From Colocasia esculenta (taxonomy: Eukaryota > Streptophyta > Magnoliopsida > Alismatales > Araceae): a DNA stretch of 64,000 bases. The stretch lies in assembly GCA_014218235.1 (NCBI GenBank), contig CM024758.1:74658206-74722205 (forward strand), given 5' to 3'. The notes beneath the pieces are model-generated. The model saw only the letters and a program-made list of their open reading frames with translations, ran no database searches and was not told the origin of the DNA. The position numbers were made by a program, and so were the translations under genes. This document shows positions 23,597-33,168 of this stretch, piece by piece. Each line of letters begins with the position of its first letter. Position 1 is the first letter of the stretch.

Positions 23597-24936
23597 GATG
23601 CCTACTTTGCAAGGCAGTGGAGCGATAGCGGAGAGAAGATGGCATGAAATGACGATGTAGCGGGATGAAGCGGAACGAGCTGAAAAGCGGGCATCAAGGT
23701 AAAGAGACACCCATTCTGAACGAATAAGCAGCAAAAATTATCCGGCTATCTTCGAATCATGGCTGGGAACAGAGTGCAAGGATGGTTCCAATCTGGAACG
23801 AATAAAGATCAAAAGAAAAGAAATGATCAACCTCTCGATTCAAGAGGTACCCTGGCTATATTTAGTGTGCAGGTTTCGTTCATTAGGGGGTTGGTGCTGC
23901 ACGGCGGGTCGATTCGACTCTGGCCTCTGAGCGATTCACGACTAATGAGCGGATCGGAAGATAAAGGAATGATTGTCATAATGACTGGGGATGAGAGTAA
24001 TCCTGGATAGGAACCATACTGGCAAACTGGACCGAGCAACTAGCTCTAGGAAAACTTTCAAATTCGGAATGGAATGAAATTTTTGTCTGAGGAATGAGGG
24101 TCTGGTTGAAACATCGTTGAGAAGCTGGATTTGAAAAATCACGAAGCATGAAGCTTAAGATTCCTAAATGATGCATGCTGGGCTAAAAGAAAAGAAATCA
24201 TAAAATCGAATGTGAAGAAAGGGAGAAAATAACAGGTACTCAAGGATAATATTGCTAGACAATACGAACAAGGGTCAAGACACTTTGCAACCCCGGCGTG
24301 CGATAGAATCCATCGTCCCCGAGTCATACCACCTAACGGCCTATCCAGCGATTAGCAGTGTGCACCTAGATCATCCTTGTTTTTGGTGAAGGGGAACTCA
24401 GATCCCAGAACACACTGAGAACTAGCCGGTCCTTGAGGTGATATAATACGGTAGATACCATATAGTAATGCAGAGAGATCAGGGTTAGAAATACTTACCT
24501 GTACTTACCTGGCGAGCCGTCTCTTTTGTTTTTTTTGATTTTCTAGGTTTCTGATTTTTATGGATTTTCCTGCATTTTCCGATTTTTATGGGTTTTCAAT
24601 AATCAAAGCAATTCAAATGCACCAAAAAATGGAGAAACTTTAAAGCATGTGTGCACGCATATGGGAGAAGCAATCAATAATAATCTGAAAGAAGTTAGAA
24701 TGCGACAGGAGGTAGGTCGCTACCCATTTGATAAGAAGGCGACGCTTCCTGTGTCGCCATCCTGAAGGCGACATATCGATGTGTCGCGACGATAGGATTT
24801 GCAGCCAGAGCTCAAACAGCAACCCGAAAAATTGGATTTTGACTCCCACTTGGACTCTTAAAGCTTTCTAATCAATGTCCCACTCCTATTAGCTCTTCAC
24901 TACCCTTTCCAACCATGAATAGGAGTCTTATGGATT
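23597..24936. other. Tat element noncoding region upstream of the first antisense gene
   Basis: There is no convincing coding sequence. It contains a T-rich stretch with repeated GATTTTTATGG-like units (24,530-24,600) and a GCGAC/GTCGC dyad cluster at 24,699-24,790 with 9-10 nt spacers. It sits between the polypurine tract and the TATA box at 24,937, so it combines the 3' untranslated region of the Tat RNA with the likely upstream region of the antisense gene. Confidence 0.55.
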
Positions 24937-24944
24937 TATAAATA
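24937..24944 (+). promoter_or_regulatory. TATA box of the first antisense gene
   Basis: TATAAATA, 69 bp before the ATG at 25,013. A CT-rich leader (CCCTCTCTCTTCTTCTCTTC, around 24,976-24,997) follows, as in many plant core promoters. It faces opposite to the Tat pol. Confidence 0.6.
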
Positions 24945-25012
24945 AGGGATGAGAGACTCCAAATTCGTAGCTCACACCCTCTCTCTTCTTCTCTTCAAGT
25001 TTTCAAGCTTTC

Positions 25013-25628
25013 ATGGCCATGAAGAGAGCTCCAAGTGCTCTCATGGGTGAGGAGGTCCCCTATGAAGGTCCCAAGCATGCTTGGACGACCTATGGTGCTC
25101 TCATGAGGCTGACGGACGTCCCCAACCATCTTAGCAAGAACAAAGAAGTGAGAGAGGTATGTAGATTGGTGTATTCAATTTTCAATGATTTTTACCTCCG
25201 AACTTCTTCATTAATTTTGTTCCTCTTCTTCTCCTCTATTTTTTGCTTTTTTCCTCTCCTCTATCTCTTCCCCAGCTCCCGCCGATATTCTAAGCTCACG
25301 TGGATAACCCCCATGATCAAGGCCTTACCCATGTTTGTGATCCGGTTGTTGAGAGAGTGGGGATTGGGGGGTGTCTTGATAGCGGCCCATAACTACCATA
25401 AGATTTCCTTTGATTGGCATAGCATCACCGCCTTGATTGAACTTTGGCACCCACAAACCCATACCTTCATCTTCCCAAAATTTGAGGCGACCGTCCTTCT
25501 TGAGGAGGTCGAGGCGTTCTTGGCTCTCCCTAAGACCAAACGGGGGGATGAGTAAAATATTTGCTACACCGTCGAGCCCATCAACCCAAAGCTTATCCTA
25601 GGTGAGTTTATGATGGATCCCGGGGATG
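25013..25628 (+). pseudogene. First Tat antisense accessory gene (DUF7745-like), 5' part
   Basis: The start ATGGCCATGAAG follows the TATA box and CT-rich leader. A likely intron starts at 25,157 (GAG|GTATGT). The acceptor may be at 25,294, which keeps the frame with a 138-bp intron; an AG at 25,275 has a better tract but shifts it. The next exon encodes TPMIKALPMFVIRLLREWG and THTFIFPKF..LLEEVEAFL. This resembles the W-P-x-F-x-F / TLEE pattern I recall for DUF7745, a relative of the plant mobile domain carried by retroelements. A TAA near 25,554 interrupts the frame. The reading frame resumes in phase at 31,816 after the chimeric insertion. Function unknown. Confidence 0.6.
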
Positions 25629-25833
25629 TGTAACATCCCATATAAGAATATGTTAAATGGACTAAATCAGCAAACTACCAACAACTCGGACTAGTCATTT
25701 TCAGAGCTCGAGCAAGAAAAGAACTCTGAAGTTAAGCGTGCTCAGTTATGAGTAGTTCTAGGATGGGTGACCTTCCTGGGAAGTCTACCAACTAGTATGG
25801 TTGTTGGGTCAGTTTGTTGGTTGGGTCATCACA
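25629..25833 (+). mobile_element. 5S-bearing Cassandra-type 5' LTR of the chimera
   Basis: It starts TGTAACATCCC and ends GGTCATCACA, followed by one base and the primer site TTGGTATCAGAGC. It is 205 bp, short compared with Cassandra LTRs as I recall them (roughly 240-350 bp). Its middle matches plant 5S rRNA. It has no similarity by eye to the 3' LTR of the same element beyond the terminal TGTAACA. Confidence 0.75.
25705..25786 (+). repeat. 5S rRNA-derived segment within the LTR
   Basis: The stretch from about 25,720 contains GAACTCTGAAGTTAAGCGTG and, from 25,751, AGTAGTTCTAGGATGGGTGA followed by CCTTCCTGGGAAGTCT. These match the internal control region of plant 5S rRNA (box A, intermediate element and box C), recognised from memory. 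The 5' third of 5S rRNA is not recognisable and the 3' end is lost, so it is not a 5S gene. It may still attract TFIIIA and RNA polymerase III. Confidence 0.85.
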
Positions 25834-25835
25834 GT

Positions 25836-25847
25836 TGGTATCAGAGC
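25836..25847 (+). other. Primer-binding site of the chimera
   Basis: TGGTATCAGAGC, complementary to initiator tRNA-Met, two bases after the 5' LTR. Cassandra and family A both use this primer, so it is a natural exchange point between them. Confidence 0.88.
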
Positions 25848-25998
25848 CCTTAAACTTTAGGGTCCAAGGGAATAAGAACATAGAATGAAACTAGATTACA
25901 TGAGTCAAAAATTTGTCGTACCTAATGTGAGCTTGCGTAGAGCCATGGGAATAAAAGTCACATGTGATATATTTAGATGACTAACACATATTATTATC

Positions 25999-28821
25999 TT
26001 GAAGGTACTTAATACCTTAATGGCCGCTGAACGTGCCCAGGCTAGGGACATGCAACGAACAATACAGAACTTGACTCAGGCTATCCTACAAGCCACCCAG
26101 GGTGGAGGTAACCGCGGAGCCGGTGATCTCCATCGGAATTTTTGGAATATGGATCCGCCTAGGTTTGAAGGGAGTACTGACCCAGATGTTGCTGAACACT
26201 GGGTTAAGGAAATTGAACGGATATTCAGGGTCATGCAATGCACAGAACAGAACAATGTACTACTGGCGACTTTCCAATTGGAAAAGGATGCCAGAGCATG
26301 GTGGGAGTCGGTAGAAGCAACGCTGAATGGCCAGCAACCAACATGGGCTCAGTTCATTGAGCACTTCAACACCAAGTACTTCTCCGAGAGGGTGCAGGAA
26401 CGGAAAGCATCCGAATTTGCGGCTTTGAAACAGAGAGGACTCAATGTGGCCGAGTATGAGGCCCAATTCTCTCGTCTGTCCCGATATGCTGCTCACTTGA
26501 TTGGGACAGAAAGGATGAAGGCAAAACATTTTCTGAATGGCTTGAGGCCCCAGTTCATCACTCAACTGGCGCCAATGGACATTCAAACCTATGCTGACAT
26601 GGTAAAGAAGGCTCAGTTACTGGAAGATGCCATGGAAACTGCTGAAAGAATTAAGGGAAAATCCGTGAAAAGGGAGCAAGTGTCTTCTGCTGGAAGGTAT
26701 CAGCCAACTATTGGGAAGAAAACACCTAGTGGCAGAGTAAATGAACCAACGGATAAAAAGCCAATGGAGATAGGTAAGCAGCTAGTGGTGACAATGGGAG
26801 AAATGTGCAAACATTGTGACAGAGCTGGTCATCGGTCTGAACAATGATGGAGAGCGCATGGGAGATGCCTGCGCTGTGGTAGTCGTGACCATAGGATCTC
26901 GGACTGCCTAATGCTGAAAGAACAAGCCCCTCAGGACAAGCGTCCGAATGGACAGAAGAGGCAAGGCCGCTTGCAAGCTATTCAGGAACCTGAAGCTGCG
27001 GAAGAAGGAGGTATCGTGGAAGGTACACTTACCATTCTTTCCCGACCAACATATGTTCTCTATGATACGGGAGCTACGCATTACTTTATATCTCAAACAT
27101 TTGTTGATAATCTACCTATGAAACCCGTCCCAATGAAATCCGGAATAGTTGTGTCAACCCCGATTGGTCCTGGCACCAATCTTACAAACCATATGCCATG
27201 CAGTGAAGTGTTGATTGAAACCCAAAACCTACCAGCAAATTTAATATGTATGGACATGGCGGGGTATGATGTGATACTGGGAGCAGACTGGATGTCTGAA
27301 CATGGGGCTAGTATCAATTGCAGGAGAAGTCGGGTAACCTTTAGCCATTACCCAAAACTAGTGTTCACAGGGGATAGAAACCGCAGGAGATTGTCACTTA
27401 TCTCTGCACTACAAGCCAAAAGGATGATGAGGAAAGGTTGTATGGCCTTTCTTGTTGCTGTTGTCATCGCAAAGAAGGAAGTCAAAGTTGAGGACATCCA
27501 TGTTGTCAGCGAATACACTGATGTTTTTCCCGAAGACTTGCCAGGAATTCCTCCTGAGCGAGAGGTTGATTTTACCATCGAGTTGGTCCCTGGAGCAGCA
27601 CCAGTATCTAGGGCACCATATAGAATGTCCCCCGCAGAACTAAAGGAATTAAAGGAGCAACTGATGGAACTGTTAGAGAAGGGTTTCATCCGACCAAGCA
27701 CATCGCCATGGGGTGCACCTGTCCTCTTCGTCAAGAAGAAAGATGGGTCGATGAGGCTATGTATAGATTACAGACAACTGAATCAGTTAACCATCAAGAA
27801 CAAATACCCTCTGCCAAGGATTGATGAGTTATTTGACCAATTATCTGGAGCTAGATACTTCTCTAAAATAGATCTCAGATCCGGTTATCATCAATTGAGG
27901 ATCAAAGGAGAAGACATTCACAAGACAGCCTTCCGAAGCAGGTATGGTCATTATGAATTCATTGTTATGCCTTTTGGACTAACAAATGCCCCTGTAGTTT
28001 TTATGCAGTTGATGAATAGCATTTATCGCCCATATCTTGATAAATTTGTGGTGGTATTCATCGATGATATATTAATCTATTCCAAGACAAGGGAAGAGCA
28101 TGAGGAGCATTTGAGGATCTCATTACAGATTTTAAGGGAGAATAAATTATATGCCAAGCTAAGTAAATGTGAATTTTGGCTTGAGGAGGTATCCTTTTTA
28201 GGGCATGTGGTAACCAAGGATGGTATCGCTGTTGATCCATCAAAGGTTGAGGCGACTGTCAGGAAGGTTCAGATTGTCAGGGAACGTCTGAAGATAGCAC
28301 AATCCAGGCAGAAGAGTTATGCAGACAAGAGAAGGAGAGAACTAGAATTTCAGGTTGGCGAGCATATTTTCCTGAAGGTCTCACCTTCAAGGGGAATACA
28401 AAGATTTAGGATCAAAGGAAAGTTGAGTCCCAGATTTATAGGGCCATTTGAAATTCTGGAAAGGATTGGTCAGGTGGCGTATCGACTTGCACTACCTCCA
28501 TAGCTGGCGAACGTGCATAATGTGTTCAACATATCCATGCTGCGGAAGTATTTATTCAATGCCGACCATGTAATCAACCATGAAGACTTGGAGATTCGGG
28601 AGGACCTGACTTATGAACAGAAGCCGATCAAACTGTTAGATCGGAAGATTCAACGACTCAGGAATCGTACCAAACCTATGGTGAAGGTCCAATGGAGTCG
28701 AGACGGGGTTACAAATGCTACCTGGGAAACAGAGGAAAGAATGAAGAAAATCCACCCAGAACTATTCTCAAGTACGATCTACACCATTACGTGTAAATTT
28801 TGGGACCAAATTTTTTTTTAA
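25999..28821 (+). pseudogene. Family A gag-pol with a large internal deletion
   Basis: One frame, interrupted by TGA near 26,845 and TAG at 28,501, encodes about 940 residues. Gag comes first (NFWNMDPPRFEGSTDPD, then ARAWWESVE), followed by zinc knuckles CKHCDRAGH and CLRCGSRDHRISDC. The protease has YDTGATHYFIS and DVILGADW. The reverse transcriptase has LCIDYRQLN, FSKIDLRSGYHQL, the catalytic FIDD and FLGHVVTKDG. After VDPSKVEA the frame jumps in phase to the integrase C-terminal region (QKSYADKRRRELEFQ, FIGPFEIL), so the thumb, RNase H and integrase catalytic core are absent. After the TAG it continues with a chromodomain-like tail (SMLRKY..VKVQWS..ATWETEERM). It may supply gag and protease if the stops are recent, but not integration. 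Confidence 0.88.
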
Positions 28822-28832
28822 GAGGGGGAGGA
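28820..28832 (+). other. Polypurine tract of the chimera
   Basis: AAGAGGGGGAGGA directly precedes the 3' LTR start at 28,833. Confidence 0.85.
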
Positions 28833-31810
28833 TGTAACACCCCGAAAATTTAGCGATTTAAAAGTTTTTGGAAATAAAGGAGAATAAGATTACATAAACG
28901 TATTGGAGAGACTTCCAATACCATGTGTTAATGACCCATTAACAAGATTGGGCTAATAGAGCATATTTGGCCCAAGGATATAAATGAACTAGGACAGGAA
29001 ATTACCCAGAAATTCGTGTATGTAATTATGCAGTAATTAGTGAGGGTAATTTAGGGTTAAAATATGGGTGATTAGTCATGTAAAGTAAGCCAAAACCGAA
29101 CTCAACCCCAATTGGTGGTTTCCTAAACCTTTGCTACCTCTTTTGGGTATGGGAATCCCAGATTTTATGGAAAGTGGGAAACATAGCTCGTAGCCCCTTT
29201 CCTAGTCTCGTTAGGACTCTTAACTACATCCTAAAACTATAAGAACTCATTCCTAAACTCTTGGGGAAGGTTTAACAACGAGTTGGGGTCGTTTGGAGGC
29301 AGGCTAGAGCTTCAGAGGAGAAGGAGAAAGGCTGGGAACCCGGAGCTTCATCCCCCTTCATCCTCTGCTGCGTCCAGAACGTCGTCTGGTTTTAGATCTT
29401 CATAAAGGTAGGTGTTCTCGGGCCAAGATTAAAGAAAACCTATACCATCATGTAGAGCATCGTGTCTATGTTCATTTGCACTTGATTTGCCCAATTTTCA
29501 TGGAGTATGCATGGAGTATTGGTCGTTTTCTCTAAGTCGTGTTCAGTTAGGGCTTATTCCCGTTCTTCTTATTATGTACAAGATTCGAGACCTAATTTGA
29601 CTAAACTTCCTTCAAGAAAGTTCTTCTACTTGAAGTCACGATCATCTTTTATGTTGGACGTTTTGTCCTAAAGTCTTTCATTAGAGAGTTATAAGCTTCG
29701 TAAGAGAGTCACTGCATGATACTACGATTTCGGGCTACACTTGACTTTTTGTTCTTCATATATTTTCTTGGGATTCGAGACCTAATTAGATCAAACCCTC
29801 AACATCAACATTATTCCACTAGTTGTTATCTTCATCTTTCGTGTTGAACGTTTTATCCAAATGTCATTGGTTAGAGAGTTATAAGAGTTGGAAGTGAATC
29901 ACTGCATGAGATGTGTTTTCGGGTTCCACATGACTTATAAGTTTTGTTCTAGAAGGGCACTAGTGTCGACACTACTTGGGCTAGTGTCGACACACTGTCC
30001 CAAAATAGCCCAGAAGGTGTTCTGGGAAGGCCTGTAGTGTCGACACTACTTGAGCTAGTGTCGACACACTGTCCCAGCTTGGTCAGAAGGTGTTCTGGGA
30101 GCTATCTCTAGTGTCGACACTACCTGATCCTGTGTCGACACTACTTGACTTTTTGCCTTGCATTTGAAGCACTGTGTCGACACTACCTGATCCTGTGTCG
30201 ACACTACTTGACCTTTTTGCCTTGTATTTGAAGCACTGTGTCGACACTACCTGATCCTGTGTCGACACTACTTGACCAGTTTGGCATTATTTTGCCATGT
30301 GTCTGAAGTATTGTGTCGACACCAGTCAGGGGTGTGTCGACACTACCCTTACAAGATTTTGCATATTTTTGGGTCTGATCATTTCATGATATCTACAAGC
30401 ATGTGCATGATGTTATATAGTATGCATGGACCTAAAATAAATCAACCCATTGAAGAAAATGGTAATGATATGAATATGATTCTAATGTGTAATTTTGATT
30501 GTCCTTATGTTCACTGGATTATCTTGTGATCTTGCTTATTGTCAATTGATAAGATAAGAATATGATATGAATGTGGGGATGAATACATGTTAGTATGGAC
30601 TTGTTAGTGGTGTTAATGTCATGATTTGCATATGAGTTTCAAAAGTTACATGCTTTCCGGTGTTCAATTAATTATTTGTCATATGCATACATGCTAGGAA
30701 AGATCCGTGACTCATCACTTACACTTTTCCACGAATAGGCACACCCTCCTTGGGAAAATTGAGAGCACATGTTCTGCATATGATCTGTCTTTAGAAACAT
30801 CCTCATGTCAAGACATTAATGAATTATGAAACATAAGATACATCGTTATCCTGCCTTGTTCTCTTGAGCTATTTGTCATACCTTGACTCTATGAATGATC
30901 ATGTTTCTTTTTACTATGAGCTTGCCATTGAAACTCTATGGCCATAATATGAATCTGTTTGTTTGCGCACAACGTGGGACTCCGGTCCAAATTTGACTAA
31001 TGCCTGTGCAATAAGGGCCCTGTCTGATCCTGGGGAGGAGCACCCCAACGTACTTTTTAACCGCGGGAGTATGGACTTGTGGTGCGTGGCATGGCACTGA
31101 TACGATATGCAAGATTTGTGTGAATGTGCCTTTGTTTGATATGATAAGTCTGATGTGATCTGATATGATATGATTTGATATGATATGCCTAATCATGTGA
31201 ACGCATGATATCTGTCTGAATATGGCCAATCTTTTGATACGATTTTATTCTTGAAATACCTGTCCACGGTATATGTGTATCTCGACTTTTGATCTGAAAT
31301 GATATTCGTTCTACTCTGCTATTCACTATGTTATTATTGCATGCATTTTCATCATACTCATGTGCATATCTGCCTATCTAAAATTTTAATGATGTATATT
31401 AGTGCCCGCACAATATTGAGATGTAAATCCTACTGAGCTAGTTCGCTCACCCCTATCATCCTGCCCTTTTCAGGTAGTGATGATGAACCAGTGGAGTCAG
31501 ATGGGACATGGCAAGAGTGACGAGCACCTGTCATATGAATAGTTGTCAGATTAGAAATAGAAATTTGAGTAGTCGATGTATTAGAGAAACGTTGTTATTT
31601 GATTAATAAACTTTTTCAGTCGATTCTTCTTATGTGAGGTTGTATCTAGTTGAATGGAATTGAATAAAGTATACTTTTGGTGTCCATAGTATAGTCTCAA
31701 ATGTGTTGTTATATTCAATTGTGACTCTGCGCTATTCAAATGTGATACGCCTGTTTGTATCGTTCACGTCCCCCGGTATTTATTCCGCTGCTAAATATCG
31801 GGGCGTGACA
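28833..31810 (+). mobile_element. Family A 3' LTR of the chimera
   Basis: It begins TGTAACACCCCG and ends GGGGCGTGACA, 2,978 bp, homologous along its length to 1-1,073 and to the inverted LTR 2,356-18,797. A predicted leader intron runs from AAAG|GTAGGT (intron start 29,408) to a pyrimidine-rich acceptor CCCTTTTCAG (end 31,473). It holds a phased palindrome array at 29,963-30,343. No gene. Confidence 0.88.
29963..30343 (+). repeat. Twelve GTGTCGACAC palindromes in exact 21-bp pairs
   Basis: Perfect 10-bp palindromes start at 29,963/29,984, 30,037/30,058, 30,111/30,132, 30,174/30,195, 30,238/30,259 and 30,313/30,334. Each pair is 21 bp apart. The first three pairs recur every 74 bp. The array lies inside the family A LTR, within the predicted leader intron. 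Confidence 0.92.
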
Positions 31811-31815
31811 GGATG

Positions 31816-32672
31816 TGTATACCATGATAAGCCCTCAATCTATCCACCTTGTGCCGTTGTCTAAGTGGGTCATATCTCAATGTAAGAACAAGAGTGCGGA
31901 CCACCGGGAAATAGCTAAGGCCGTAGACATTTGCTTGTGCGGGGTGGTACTCTTCCCATCCGGAGATCACCTCATAGACTACGTGAGCTTAAGCGCCATT
32001 AGCGGGGTATGGCGTGGACTTTCCCTCTCTCATGCGGTCTTGGCTTATCTTTATGCGGGTCTTACCTCGGCATCTACGGGGGGCCCACTTTATGGCTCTA
32101 TGATCCTCCTAGAGTGTTGGTTGGGAGTGAGGATAAAATTTAGACCCGTAGACAACCTCACTACCGATAGCCGGATCTTTCGGTGTCATCCACTGTGCTT
32201 TATTGGCGAGGCGGCCAAATTCCCCGATCGGGTGATTTGCAGGACAGCGGACAAGATAACGCGGAGCGCATGGCTGCACTACCTAAACACGCTTCCGGTA
32301 GAACATTTCGCCCTAGGCATAACAGCGCTACGTGAAGTGGAAGTCCGGCTTCCTCTCAGACGCGGATTGGACTTACAACTTGTGGGAAATATGGCGATGG
32401 TGCTCTACAACCCACAAAGATGCTATCTTCAAATCGGAAAGCCAAGGACCAAGCTACTCAAGCCGTCTCATCTGCCTCCTATGAAGAAGAGACGCTTGAG
32501 AGATCTGGAGGATGAGCAGGCCGTGCGGAGTGCATTGGCTTTATGGCGGGCGTGCGATACCCACGTACTACCACCGACACTGAATGAGGAGCGGGAGACG
32601 TACCAGGCGTACCTCCGAGAGCATGAGAAGATTCGGCCGCTTGGGGACCGTGAGCTTGAGAGAGAAACTTGA
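31816..32672 (+). pseudogene. First Tat antisense accessory gene (DUF7745-like), 3' part
   Basis: This continues in phase from 25,628. It encodes a hydrophobic, helical region including AVDICLCGVVLFPSGDHLID, SHAVLAYLYAGL and a segment ending GSMILLECWLG, which fits the later part of the DUF7745 pattern as I remember it. A basic stretch (PPMKKRRLRDLEDEQ) follows, then a charged C-terminus ending RELERET and TGA at 32,672. With the 5' part the gene would encode roughly 450 residues. It is interrupted by the 6.2-kb insertion and one upstream stop, so it is a pseudogene here. Its role for the retroelement is unknown. Confidence 0.6.
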
Positions 32673-32987
32673 TTGCATTTTTGAGAGTTTTGGAGGGATC
32701 TGATGGGACTTGATGTGGTGAGAGTGAGAGACATGTTGCTTTTACTTTTTATGGCTTTTATTTGATGTATGCATTGGAGATTTGCAATAGAAATTCAATT
32801 CTTCGAAGGTTCTATTCACTGACTGAGAAGGCGACATAGGGTGTGTCGCGACCTGGAAGGCAACAGGTCAACGGGCTCCATCTTGAAAGTGAACGTGACA
32901 GAATGAATATCGCGACCCCACCATAAGGCGACAGACCCATTGTCGCGTTGACAGGGCCGGGAGGTTTGAAACTTGGGGCCCAACACC
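32673..32987 (+). other. Tat spacer after the first antisense gene, with GCGAC dyads
   Basis: Non-coding. It holds GCGAC-N9-GTCGC dyads near 32,830 and 32,930 plus degenerate half-sites. Once the family C insertion is removed it is contiguous with 43,527-44,205. Confidence 0.6.
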
Positions 32988-32992
32988 CCTTC

Positions 32993-33127
32993 TATGACAC
33001 CCCGAATTTTATTCTTTTATATATGATGAGAGGATAGTCACTTGTTGTGTGCATAGCATGTGTAATTCGTTGTGCCTACTATAAGTATCATACTTCTCTT
33101 GAGCATATGCATGTATATCTATACATA

Positions 33128-33168
<41 letters not shown>

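Larger units (their letters stand above)
25629..31810 (+). mobile_element. Chimeric Ty3 element with unlike LTRs
   Basis: A single 6.18-kb insertion is flanked by GGATG at 25,624-25,628 and 31,811-31,815. The interrupted reading frame continues exactly in phase across the duplication (GDV then YTMISPQS). The left end is a 205-bp LTR carrying 5S rRNA-like sequence, as in Cassandra elements. The right end is a 2,978-bp family A LTR with no 5S sequence. Between them lie a tRNA-Met primer site, gag, protease, a partial reverse transcriptase fused to the integrase C-terminus, and a polypurine tract. The coding part is family A. It is non-autonomous because RNase H and the integrase core are deleted. 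Confidence 0.85.

Noticed and set aside
25705..25786. A genuine 5S rRNA gene
   Set aside because: Only the internal two thirds match; the 5' third and 3' end are replaced by LTR sequence, there is no tandem unit, and it sits between LTR termini.
29963..30343. A CRISPR-like array
   Set aside because: The repeats are 10-bp palindromes with 11-nt spacers inside a plant LTR; there are no cas genes, no leader and no 20-50 nt direct repeats.
24937..32672. The DUF7745-like gene as an ordinary host gene
   Set aside because: It lies between a Tat-type 3' LTR and a PMD gene that precedes Tat pol, in the antisense position known for accessory genes of this lineage; a captured host gene cannot be fully excluded.
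33130..33166. (AT)n tract as a functional site
   Set aside because: An ordinary dinucleotide repeat whose length differs between the two family C LTRs, as expected from slippage.
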